Of a DNA stretch of 14,941 nucleotides, positions 1 to 7,222 are shown piece after piece. This DNA comes from Paramuribaculum sp. (lineage in GTDB: Bacteria; Bacteroidota; Bacteroidia; Bacteroidales; Muribaculaceae): assembly GCA_009775605.1 (NCBI GenBank), contig VSPV01000058.1:1-14941 (forward strand), read 5' to 3'. The notes below the pieces were generated by a model. It made no database searches, was not told the DNA's origin, and saw nothing but the letters and a program-made list of their open reading frames with translations. Each line of letters begins with the position of its first letter. The stretch's first letter is position 1. The translations under genes were made by a program, and so were the position numbers.

Positions 1-113
1 CGCCGGGCCCCTCGCCCCGCCACTATCCCTCGCGGCCCGGGCGCCAGGCTTACCTTCCTAATTGTATCGCCGGTACTATATTATATCGTCGAGTGTTATG
101 GGGGAAATGGGAA
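1..113. other. Non-coding window edge with GC-rich imperfect inverted repeat
   Basis: I see no gene here. Bases 1-10 and 34-43 form an imperfect GC-rich inverted repeat (CGCCGGGCC against GGCCCGGGCG, one bulged base). It lies downstream of the leftward SPOR-like lipoprotein gene and could be part of that operon's transcription end, but no T-run is visible because the window stops at base 1. The stretch at 60-100 is AT-rich and unremarkable apart from a short resemblance to the right-hand edge of the window. Confidence 0.4.
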
Positions 114-629
114 TCAGCGGGCGAGGTGGCCGGGGCGGAGGATGTAGGGCAAGGGCTGGCGGAGGCGGATGTCGGGGTCGTTGCGGAGTTTGTCAAGTGC
201 AGCCTGGGCCTCGGCGGGGCTTGAGGTGGTTGATGTAAGCACGTAGTAGGTTCCGTAGGCGTTGGAGAGGATGAACGCATCAGGATAACCTGACTGCATA
301 AGACGCTCACGCATGGACTTGGCGTTGAAAATCTGTCGGAATACGCCGGCCACGGAGTTGAATTTTTTCAGACGTGAAAGCTCCATGCCGCCGTCCTTGG
401 GAATGCTTACACCGGTGGTGAGCACTGGCAGAGTCACCCCGTCGAATTCCATAGACCGCGGACGAGCCTGGTTGTTCAGCCCGGCAGTAATGGCACTGTC
501 GCCTTCCTGTGTCTGTTTCTGACGCGCAGACTCGTAGGCCTGACGGTAGTTTGCCTCGGTGGTCTTGCACGAACCGAGCGAAAGGGCAGCGATCGCTCCG
601 GCTATCAAAAGAATAGAGTATTTTTTCAT
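114..629 (-). CDS. SPOR-like domain lipoprotein
   Basis: This is a 171-residue predicted lipoprotein. The start at 629 was chosen because it gives a typical lipoprotein signal: MKKYS, a hydrophobic stretch, then LGSC with the lipidated cysteine at residue 21. The open frame extends further upstream to 770, but that part would overlap the preceding gene and would bury the signal peptide. Residues about 22-60 are polar and probably a linker. Residues about 88-165 resemble a SPOR fold, with TYYVLTSTTSSPAEAQAALD matching the strand-plus-helix pattern of peptidoglycan-binding SPOR domains. SPOR domains bind denuded glycan strands at division sites, so an envelope role is likely but inferred. It is the last gene of the leftward operon, 7 bases after the phosphoesterase. 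I recognise the domain only by pattern, so the SPOR label is moderate. Confidence 0.75.
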   Translation of the reverse strand: MKKYSILLIAGAIAALSLGSCKTTEANYRQAYESARQKQTQEGDSAITAGLNNQARPRSMEFDGVTLPVLTTGVSIPKDGGMELSRLKKFNSVAGVFRQIFNAKSMRERLMQSGYPDAFILSNAYGTYYVLTSTTSSPAEAQAALDKLRNDPDIRLRQPLPYILRPGHLAR

Positions 630-636
630 TGCAGTA

Positions 637-1149
637 TTATTTATCATAGATTTTCTGACGGGCAAGCTCAATGACCTCGAGATCCTTGACGGTTCCTTCA
701 TCGATAGTGAGCCTGATGAGTGTCCGGACTTTATGCCATCCGGCAAAACCGGCAGCACCGGGATTGACATGCAGAAGGCCCAGTTCGTGATCAGGAATGA
801 CCTTGAGGATGTGGGAATGCCCGCACACCATAAGTTTAACGCCTTCGTCGCGGAGAAGTTTCTTTACACCGGGAGCATACCGGCCCGGGTAGCCGGCAAT
901 GTGCGTGAGCCATACATTCACGCCCTCTACAGTGAAAGAGAGCACTTCGGGGAGGCGCCGGCGCGTCATGCCGCAGTCGATATTGCCGCAAACGGCTCTG
1001 ACCACGGGCACCACCTCCTCGAGTTTCTCGATAATGGAGTAATCACCCACATCGCCGGCATGCCACACCTCGTCGAGTCCGGCGAAGTGGTGGCGGAAAC
1101 GTTCGTCCCAGCATCCGTGGGTATCGGAGAGTATTCCTATTCTTTTCAT
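637..1149 (-). CDS. YfcE/MJ0936-type metallophosphoesterase
   Basis: This 170-residue protein belongs to the small calcineurin-like phosphodiesterase family, close to that family's usual length. All the expected metal-binding motifs are visible: SDTHG (D9, H11), HAGDVGD (D33), CGNID (N57), LTHIAG (H83) and CGHSH (H111, H113). Members hydrolyse phosphodiesters with two bound divalent metals, often Mn, and are cytosolic. The physiological substrate cannot be told from sequence. No signal peptide is present, in contrast with the lipoprotein genes on either side. The start codon overlaps the stop of the preceding gene by four bases (ATGA, 1146-1149), which suggests translational coupling. The fold and catalytic class are secure; the biological role is not. 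Confidence 0.92.
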   Translation of the reverse strand: MKRIGILSDTHGCWDERFRHHFAGLDEVWHAGDVGDYSIIEKLEEVVPVVRAVCGNIDCGMTRRRLPEVLSFTVEGVNVWLTHIAGYPGRYAPGVKKLLRDEGVKLMVCGHSHILKVIPDHELGLLHVNPGAAGFAGWHKVRTLIRLTIDEGTVKDLEVIELARQKIYDK

Positions 1150-3305
1150 CGGGGCAGTTTTACCAATATTATTTCCTTCACTGAAACTTCTCCGGCAGGC
1201 GGAAGCAGACCGGCGGCAGCATCCACAGCAAGCTCAACACGGTTGCGTCCGCGGGCAAGCCGAACACTGACAGGGGTGGATTCCACGGCATAGCCCGCGC
1301 GCGCGAATGGCATGACGGCGAAACCGCAGACATCTCCATTGACCGATATACGCCGCATGGGGAAACCGGCCGTCCTTATAGCTCCTTCCGGGGTAATGTA
1401 GACTATTCTCATATCGTACTCCCCTTCTTCCGGAGCACTGAAAGAGAACCGCAGAGGAGAGCGCCAGGAAGGCAGTTTGACGTAATGGGGTTCGCGGAAG
1501 CGACGGATCACACGCCCGCGGCGGTTGCGCACGGTGCGGATACGGCCCTTGACACCGGGTTCTATGGTGTCGGCCGGAATCACGTAGCGCGTGCGCGGGG
1601 GAAAATAACTGAACGTCCGTCCGGCAAGCCCCGTAGACTTGTCTTTGCCGGTAGAAACCAGATTCACGGTTGTGAAAGCGTGGGTGTCAGGGATATTGAA
1701 ATTCCGGGATGACGTGCGGTCATGAAGCACACCGTCCACGTAAATATCATAGGTAAAATCCGGCGTAAAATTCAGAATCTCGGCAGAGAGATTGCACCAG
1801 AACACCTGTGGCGGCTGAGTGGCGTATACCACCGTGTCGGATACATTAACCGGAGCATCAGACCACCGCGGCCCTTTTTCCAGAGTCAGTTCAAGAGTGT
1901 GGCTCCCTTTCAACGCATAGGGCACTCCGCAGAAGGAGGAAGGCTTGCCGTCCAAAAGAATCTCACTGACCATATTTCCATGGCCCTTTATCCTGACATC
2001 CAGCGAGCAGTCACGCAAATACAGATTCCTGAATTCCGTTACACCACTGAACCACGAAGGTAGAGCGGGATGGAATACCACAGCGGTATCTGTCGCCTCA
2101 AGACCCAGGAGCCCTTTCAGCGCCATGCGCGACATAGCGCCGTTACACCGGAAGTCATTTCCGGAAGCAGCCAATCCCATAGCACCTAAGGCATGGTTGA
2201 ACGAAGTTTCATTAGCTGTACGCAGCGAAGCAATGGCCCATAACGACTGAAGGGTGTGACTCACCGGATTGCGGCCGGGCAAATCTGACGGATTCATGAG
2301 CGGAGACGTAAGCGGCATTCCGGAAGGAAGACGCGGAGTGCGCGAAACGGCTGATGAAGCCAGAGGAGAATACACCGCTCCGAGACATGCGGCGAGAGCC
2401 TGCGCCATATTGTCGGCTATGCGCGACTGCACGGGGAAAACGCCCCCGTAAAGGAATTCGCTGAAATAACCTTTGTCAGGTAGCCACAGCAATGTGGCAA
2501 GTCTGGCGGAAACCGTCCGGCATAGAGCGTCAATGTCGGCATCGGGCTGCCGGTCAAGAGCATTAAACATTTCGGAAAGGCTTTCCATTGCTTTTACGGC
2601 CAACACGTTGTTGAACAGTGTGTAGGTCTGTAGAATATCGGCATGGTTCATCCACGGAGCGAAATGGCTCACCGGTGTCACAAGATAGACGGGAACGCTG
2701 CGGAACAGCCCGATTTGGGGGATATAATTGACGGAAATCTCGCGCCGGAGGGTGGAAAGCGACACTTCGGCAGCATCTCGGAGCCACCTTTTATCGCCGG
2801 TGGAACGGTAGACCTCCAGAGCCGCAGGAATCCACGCGAGACAATCGGAAATCATGGGCCAGTACTGGGATATCTGGTCAAGTGTCGTTACCCGGCCTCC
2901 CTTCACCCTGCTCCGCAAAAGACTCATGGAACGCTCCGGATAAAGCCACGCATCACCGAGGAGAATGCGGGTGGAAAGCTCCCAGTTGGAAAGAGACCCG
3001 AGACTGGCGGCGACTGAGTCGCACTCAGTCATTCCGGCAAGATAATTGAACGATAGTGAAGAAGTGGTTACGGAAAATCCTGTTTTTTCGGCGGGAGAGG
3101 ACGGAAATCGCAGAGTGTCGGCGCCGCTAACCATAAAATCGGGAGTGAGGGTGAAATCATCGGCCTGAAACAGCGGGGGTACGCTCTGCACAGGCTCGGG
3201 CTGCCTTTCACAAGACCACAGAGCAGAACACATCGCAAAACACACTGTAGCGGCAACCGGGAGGATTGCAGCTACGGTGTGGAAAATGCGGTGGAAAAAC
3301 GTCAT
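1146..3305 (-). CDS. Large lipoprotein resembling six-hairpin glycosidases
   Basis: This is a 719-residue predicted lipoprotein. The start at 3305 was chosen because it begins a signal peptide ending in ALWSC (C32) and lies 4 bases after the malic enzyme stop; an in-frame ATG at 3356 would overlap malic enzyme. Residues about 80-430 look like an (alpha/alpha)6 toroid: repeated aromatic helices, the pattern AALEVYRSTGDKRWL at 161-175, and LLWLPDKGYFSEFLYGG at 272-288, which recall GH78/GH63-like and related hairpin glycosidases. Residues about 430-475 (LDVRIKGHGNMVSEILLDGK) look like the beta-sandwich that follows such barrels. Residues about 480-719 appear to hold one or two more beta-rich modules; 610-719 resembles a carbohydrate-binding sandwich. 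I cannot assign catalytic residues or a GH family. A surface or periplasmic role in glycan processing is inferred. It could also be a non-catalytic relative. Confidence 0.72.
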   Translation of the reverse strand: MTFFHRIFHTVAAILPVAATVCFAMCSALWSCERQPEPVQSVPPLFQADDFTLTPDFMVSGADTLRFPSSPAEKTGFSVTTSSLSFNYLAGMTECDSVAASLGSLSNWELSTRILLGDAWLYPERSMSLLRSRVKGGRVTTLDQISQYWPMISDCLAWIPAALEVYRSTGDKRWLRDAAEVSLSTLRREISVNYIPQIGLFRSVPVYLVTPVSHFAPWMNHADILQTYTLFNNVLAVKAMESLSEMFNALDRQPDADIDALCRTVSARLATLLWLPDKGYFSEFLYGGVFPVQSRIADNMAQALAACLGAVYSPLASSAVSRTPRLPSGMPLTSPLMNPSDLPGRNPVSHTLQSLWAIASLRTANETSFNHALGAMGLAASGNDFRCNGAMSRMALKGLLGLEATDTAVVFHPALPSWFSGVTEFRNLYLRDCSLDVRIKGHGNMVSEILLDGKPSSFCGVPYALKGSHTLELTLEKGPRWSDAPVNVSDTVVYATQPPQVFWCNLSAEILNFTPDFTYDIYVDGVLHDRTSSRNFNIPDTHAFTTVNLVSTGKDKSTGLAGRTFSYFPPRTRYVIPADTIEPGVKGRIRTVRNRRGRVIRRFREPHYVKLPSWRSPLRFSFSAPEEGEYDMRIVYITPEGAIRTAGFPMRRISVNGDVCGFAVMPFARAGYAVESTPVSVRLARGRNRVELAVDAAAGLLPPAGEVSVKEIILVKLPR

Positions 3306-3309
3306 GGAA

Positions 3310-5601
3310 TCAAAGGTCAACGTGACTTCCCTGGCGGGAAAGCACGGCGGCGTCAAGTCCGGCTATGATGGCGAGATTCAGGATGCTTCGCACAGAAGCG
3401 TGAATGCTAATGAAATGCACGGGTTTGTTCAGACCCATCTGGATAGGCCCGATAGCCTCACCCACGCCCATCTCAAGCATCATGCGGTAGGCCGCACTCG
3501 CCGAACTCAGGTTGGGGAAAATGAGGGTGTTCACATCCATTCCCTTTATGCGGTTGAAGGGGAATGTGGTGTCGCGCATCTTTTTGTTCAGAGCGAAATT
3601 CAGCGCCATCTCGCCCTCTATGGCAAGGTCGGGATAATCCTGCTGCATACGGGCCACGGCATCGCGCGAAGCACGGCATTCATCTTCATCGCTGGAACCG
3701 AAGGTGCTGTAGCTGCAGAGCGCCATGACGGGCTTGTGGGCATAGTATTCCACGGCGTTGCGGGTAAGACGGGCTATGTCGTAGAGAGTGTCGGCATCGC
3801 ACTGCTTGTTGATCTGAGTGTCGGAGAGGAAGAAGGTGCCGCGCTTGGTGTTGACGATATGCATTGTGGCGAAATGGCTGTAAGGAGCCCTTACGCCGAT
3901 TACTTCCTTAGCGATATCGCCGATGCTGTGGGCCTGGGAATATGTTCCGCCGAGGAAAGCGTCGGCATCGCCCTCCTCCACCATCATCATACCGAAATAA
4001 TTGCGGTCGTACATCTTCTCGAGCGCCTCGTAGTAGGAAATACCCTGGCGGGAACGCTTCTCGGCGAGCCGGGCGGCATAACGCTTGCGGCGGTCGGCCT
4101 CGCGGTCGTGGCGTAGATTTACGATTTCTATTCCCGAGATGTCGAGACCGAGACGGTCGGCACGCTTGGCAATCATCTCCTCGTTGCCCAGCAGAACTGG
4201 CACGAGCACGCCTTCCTTAGCGGCAATGGCGGCAGCCTTGAGCATATTGTCGGTGTTTGCCTCGCCGAACACAACGCGTTTGGGCTCTGTCTTGGCGCGC
4301 TCGAAGATGCGGCGCACGAGCTTGTTGTCGTAGCCCATGAGTTTGCGAAGCTGTTCCTCATAAGCCTGCCAGTCAGTGATGGGTCGCTGGGCCACGCCGC
4401 TTTCCATTGCGCCGCGGGCAACAGCCGGGGCAACGCTTATGAGCAGGCGGGGGTCGAGAGGCTTGGGAAGAATATAGTTTCTACCGAATGTAAGATCAGC
4501 GTTCTCATAGGCAGCATTGACAACCGAAGGAACAGGGAGCTTGGCAAGGGCGGCAATGGCATGCACGGCGGCGAGTTTCATCTCCTCGTTGATGACGGTG
4601 GCCCCGCAGTCGAGCGCGCCACGGAATATATACGGGAAACCGAGCACGTTGTTTATCTGGTTGGGATAGTCGCTGCGGCCGGTGGCGAAAATGAGGTCGG
4701 GGCGCGAATTGACAGCTACGTCGTAGGCAATCTCAGGGTCGGGATTGGCCAGAGCGAACACGATTGGACGCGGGGCCATGGACTTGAGCATCTCGGGCGT
4801 CAGGACATCCTTTACAGAGAGTCCGAGGAAAACGTCGGCACCGACCATAGCTTCGGCCAAAGTGGAGATGGAGCGGGTGGTCATAAACTCTCGTTTCTGC
4901 TCGTTGAGGTTCTCGCGCGAGGAGTTGATGACACCCCGGCTGTCGCACATCACGATATTCTCGGAACGCACGCCCAGCGCCTTGTAAAGACGGGTGCAGG
5001 AAATGGCTGCTGCACCGGCGCCGTTGACCACGAGCTTCACATCGCCTATTTTCTTATTCTGGATTTCGAGAGCGTTGAGAAGACCGGCGGCCGAGATTAT
5101 AGCGGTGCCGTGCTGGTCGTCGTGCATCACCGGAATATTGCATTCCTCTTTCAGACGGCGCTCTATCTCGAAGCACTCAGGCGCCTTTATATCCTCAAGG
5201 TTGATACCGCCGAAGGTAGGAGTAAGAGCCTTTACAATCTCTATGAACTTCTCGGGATCCTTTTCGTTGACTTCAATGTCGAAACAGTCGAGACCGGCAA
5301 AAATCTTAAACAGAAGAGCTTTTCCTTCCATAACAGGCTTGCCGGCGAGAGCGCCTATATCACCGAGGCCGAGAACTGCGGTGCCGTTGGAAATCACAGC
5401 CACGAGATTGCCCTTGTTGGTGTATTCATAGACATCGGCCGGGTTTGCTTCAATCTCCTTGCAGGGATAGGCCACGCCCGGAGAATAAGCCAGAGCGAGG
5501 TCGTGGGGGGTGGAGTAAGCCTTTGTGGGAACTACTTCAATTTTTCCGTGCTTGCCTTTGCGGTGATATTCAAGCGCGGCTTCTTTGGTAACTGACGACA
5601 T
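3310..5601 (-). CDS. maeB: NADP-type malic enzyme fused to phosphotransacetylase-like domain
   Basis: This 763-residue protein is the long, MaeB-type malic enzyme, which decarboxylates malate to pyruvate with production of NAD(P)H in the cytosol. Residues 1-about 425 are the catalytic part: YSPGVAYP with Y39, EGKALLFKI with catalytic K94, the metal-site stretch NLEDIKAPE (E136, D137), HDDQHGT (D161, D162) and the dinucleotide loop NGAGAAA at 193-199. Residues about 430-763 form a phosphotransacetylase-like domain, which in E. coli MaeB is regulatory and senses acetyl-CoA. Length agrees with the family (about 760). The cofactor preference is inferred from the family. It heads the leftward operon, with the next gene 4 bases downstream. 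A promoter box and a stem-loop lie upstream at 5642-5694. Confidence 0.97.
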   Translation of the reverse strand: MSSVTKEAALEYHRKGKHGKIEVVPTKAYSTPHDLALAYSPGVAYPCKEIEANPADVYEYTNKGNLVAVISNGTAVLGLGDIGALAGKPVMEGKALLFKIFAGLDCFDIEVNEKDPEKFIEIVKALTPTFGGINLEDIKAPECFEIERRLKEECNIPVMHDDQHGTAIISAAGLLNALEIQNKKIGDVKLVVNGAGAAAISCTRLYKALGVRSENIVMCDSRGVINSSRENLNEQKREFMTTRSISTLAEAMVGADVFLGLSVKDVLTPEMLKSMAPRPIVFALANPDPEIAYDVAVNSRPDLIFATGRSDYPNQINNVLGFPYIFRGALDCGATVINEEMKLAAVHAIAALAKLPVPSVVNAAYENADLTFGRNYILPKPLDPRLLISVAPAVARGAMESGVAQRPITDWQAYEEQLRKLMGYDNKLVRRIFERAKTEPKRVVFGEANTDNMLKAAAIAAKEGVLVPVLLGNEEMIAKRADRLGLDISGIEIVNLRHDREADRRKRYAARLAEKRSRQGISYYEALEKMYDRNYFGMMMVEEGDADAFLGGTYSQAHSIGDIAKEVIGVRAPYSHFATMHIVNTKRGTFFLSDTQINKQCDADTLYDIARLTRNAVEYYAHKPVMALCSYSTFGSSDEDECRASRDAVARMQQDYPDLAIEGEMALNFALNKKMRDTTFPFNRIKGMDVNTLIFPNLSSASAAYRMMLEMGVGEAIGPIQMGLNKPVHFISIHASVRSILNLAIIAGLDAAVLSRQGSHVDL

Positions 5602-5641
5602 ATAAGTTAAAAAGTAATAGAAATTTAACGTTATGGAAACA

Positions 5642-5680
5642 AAGGAGATGGAAGGAAAACAGTGAATCTTCCACCTCTTT
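5642..5680 (-). promoter_or_regulatory. Stem-loop in maeB leader
   Basis: An inverted repeat of about 13 pairs (5642-5654 with 5668-5680, 13-base loop) lies in the maeB leader. Read on the minus strand, one non-canonical position becomes a U-G wobble and one is a C-A mismatch. Given the -7 box at 5687-5694, the predicted maeB mRNA would begin at or just before this hairpin. No T-run follows on either strand, so it is not a classic terminator. A 5' stabilising or regulatory role is inferred. Confidence 0.5.
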
Positions 5681-5686
5681 AACTTA

Positions 5687-5694
5687 CAAATTTA
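5687..5694 (-). promoter_or_regulatory. Candidate -7 box of the maeB operon
   Basis: The minus strand reads TAAATTTG, a perfect match to the Bacteroidetes -7 consensus TAnnTTTG, about 86 bases before the maeB start. No good -33 TTTG is seen at the expected spacing. A second identical minus-strand box lies at 5750-5757 and could be an alternative start site. Confidence 0.5.
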
Positions 5695-5815
5695 CAAAAA
5701 CGCGTGGAGGATGGTTGAACCGAGAATGAATTTTTAATCGGGGTTTAACCAAATTTAGCAATTGATTTGTGAAAGTGTTTGCTCTGTTTTTTATTAAAAA
5801 TACTCCCGTTTTTAT

Positions 5816-5823
5816 TAAATTTG
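5816..5823 (+). promoter_or_regulatory. Candidate -7 box of ilvA
   Basis: TAAATTTG matches the Bacteroidetes -7 consensus TAnnTTTG perfectly and lies 25 bases before the ilvA start, implying a very short leader of roughly 15-20 bases. The -33 region is only a T-run (about 5787-5792). I see no leader peptide or attenuator. Confidence 0.6.
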
Positions 5824-5848
5824 CCGAAACTAATCATCACACATCAAC

Positions 5849-7057
5849 ATGGAAAGACAGTTAACCATCGCCGAGGTCTACAATGCAGCCAAAGTGCTTC
5901 AGGATGTGGCCCGGCACCCCAAACTCATCGGCCCGACCAAACTCAACCCCGAGGCCGAAGTATATCTAAAGCCTGAAAACCTGCAGTACACCGGCTCATT
6001 CAAACTCCGCGGCGCATACTACAAGATCTCCCAGCTTTCCGACGAAGAGAAATCGCATGGCGTAATAGCCTGTTCGGCCGGCAACCACGCCCAGGGAGTG
6101 GCACTCGGAGCCACCCACAACGGCATCAAATCCGTGATATGCCTTCCCGCCGGTGCCCCGATTTCCAAAATCGAGGCCACAAAAGCTCTCGGTGCAGAGG
6201 TAGTGCTTGTACCCGGCGTTTATGATGACGCCTATGCCCGGGCCCTTGAACTTCAGAAAGAACATAACTACACTCTGGTGCATCCCTTCGACGACCCCCT
6301 GGTTATAGCCGGTCAGGGAACCATAGGTCTGGAAATAATAGAGGAGATGCCTGATGTGGAGGCCGTGATTGTGCCGATAGGCGGCGGCGGTCTCATATCC
6401 GGAGTGGCCTTTACCATCAAGACTCTCAAACCTGACGTGAAGGTTTATGGCGTTCAGGCAAAGGGAGCTCCCTCGATGGTCGATTCCATAAAGAAAGGTG
6501 AGCGTGTAAGGCTCGACAGCGTATCGACCATAGCCGACGGCATAGCCGTGAAAGAACCGGGAGTGAACACCTTCGACATTTGCTCCAAATATGTTGACGA
6601 GATTGTGACTGTGAGCGACGACGAAGTGGCAGCAGCCATCCTCACGCTCATAGAGCAGCAGAAACTCGTGGCCGAAGGAGCCGGTGCCGTTTCGGTGGCA
6701 GCAGCCATGTTCAACAAGGTTCCCATTCAGGGCAAGAAGGTGGTTTGCCTGGTTTCGGGCGGCAACATCGACGTGACCAACCTGAACCGCGTGATTACAC
6801 GCGGACTCGTGAAGAACGGCCGCGACTGCTCCATAACCCTGCGCCTGAGCGACAAGCCGGGACAGCTTTCGAAGGTGTGCAGCGTGATAGGCGAAAATGG
6901 AGCCAACATCCTTTCGGTTGAACACAAACGCAACTCAACCAACACCCAGATTTCGGGCTGCCAGCTCAACATAGAGATGGAAACCCGCGACCGCGACCAT
7001 ATAAAGCAGATAGTAAAAGCCCTTACAGAGGCCGGTTTTGAGGTGGATTCAATCTAA
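5849..7057 (+). CDS. ilvA: Threonine ammonia-lyase with one ACT domain
   Basis: This 402-residue PLP enzyme deaminates threonine to 2-oxobutanoate and ammonia, the entry step to isoleucine. Residues 1-about 320 form the fold type II catalytic domain: the PLP lysine is K52 in GSFKLRGA, SAGNHAQG (76-83) contacts substrate and cofactor, GGGGLISG (178-185) binds the phosphate, and LVSGGN (301-306) contacts the pyridine ring. Residues about 326-402 are a single ACT domain, so this is the medium-length form rather than the 500-residue E. coli IlvA with two ACT-like parts. ACT domains usually bind amino acids, so feedback control is likely but the effector is unknown. A purely catabolic (TdcB-like) role is possible. 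It is a single-gene unit with its own promoter box and terminator. Confidence 0.95.
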   Translation: MERQLTIAEVYNAAKVLQDVARHPKLIGPTKLNPEAEVYLKPENLQYTGSFKLRGAYYKISQLSDEEKSHGVIACSAGNHAQGVALGATHNGIKSVICLPAGAPISKIEATKALGAEVVLVPGVYDDAYARALELQKEHNYTLVHPFDDPLVIAGQGTIGLEIIEEMPDVEAVIVPIGGGGLISGVAFTIKTLKPDVKVYGVQAKGAPSMVDSIKKGERVRLDSVSTIADGIAVKEPGVNTFDICSKYVDEIVTVSDDEVAAAILTLIEQQKLVAEGAGAVSVAAAMFNKVPIQGKKVVCLVSGGNIDVTNLNRVITRGLVKNGRDCSITLRLSDKPGQLSKVCSVIGENGANILSVEHKRNSTNTQISGCQLNIEMETRDRDHIKQIVKALTEAGFEVDSI

Positions 7058-7082
7058 ACCTTATACCCGGCTTGAAAATACA

Positions 7083-7118
7083 GGCGATGTGTCAACCGGC
7101 ACATCGCCTTATTATTTT
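7083..7118 (+). terminator. Rho-independent terminator of ilvA
   Basis: A perfect 9-base stem GGCGATGTG (7083-7091) pairs with CACATCGCC (7100-7108) around an 8-base loop, followed by the T-rich tail TTATTATTTT. It starts 26 bases after the ilvA stop. Confidence 0.88.
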
Positions 7119-7162
7119 ACAAAATTTAACCACACAGGAGCAGGGCAGAACGGCCTTTTGTA

Positions 7163-7170
7163 TAAATTTG
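7163..7170 (+). promoter_or_regulatory. Candidate -7 box of the efflux operon
   Basis: TAAATTTG is a perfect TAnnTTTG match, 53 bases before the start of the outer membrane channel gene. No clear -33 TTTG is seen at 19-21 bases upstream, which fits a weak or activated promoter. The predicted transcription start falls within the repeat pair at 7170-7201. Confidence 0.6.
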
Positions 7171-7201
7171 CAAAACGTTTCCGTTTCAGGCAAAACGTTT
7201 C
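7170..7201 (+). repeat. Paired GCAAAACGTTTC direct repeats, candidate operator
   Basis: The 12-base sequence GCAAAACGTTTC occurs at 7170-7181 and again at 7190-7201. Each copy contains the perfect palindrome AAACGTTT (7173-7180 and 7193-7200), and the copies are exactly 20 bases apart, about two helical turns. They sit immediately downstream of the -7 box, where a bound dimeric repressor would block transcription. No regulator gene is present in the window. The operator role is inferred. Confidence 0.55.
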
Positions 7202-7222
7202 AACTTTCCATCATAAAACCGG

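Noticed and set aside
559..1293. Plus-strand open frame of 244 residues opposite the phosphoesterase gene
   Set aside because: It is antisense to a protein with complete metallophosphoesterase motifs, has no recognisable domain, and fits the antisense frames common in GC-rich coding DNA.
3277..4116. Plus-strand open frame of 279 residues opposite the phosphotransacetylase-like domain
   Set aside because: It is a mirror of the well-conserved minus-strand gene and has composition typical of antisense translation (rich in His, Val, Gly).
4561..5595. Plus-strand open frame of 344 residues opposite maeB
   Set aside because: It lies entirely antisense to the conserved malic enzyme catalytic domain and shows no family motifs.
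5642..5680. Possible bidirectional terminator between maeB and ilvA
   Set aside because: No T-run follows the stem on either strand, and both genes point away from it; it fits better as a 5' leader hairpin.
5996..6925. Minus-strand open frame of 309 residues opposite ilvA
   Set aside because: It is antisense to clear PLP and ACT motifs, with no recognisable domain of its own.
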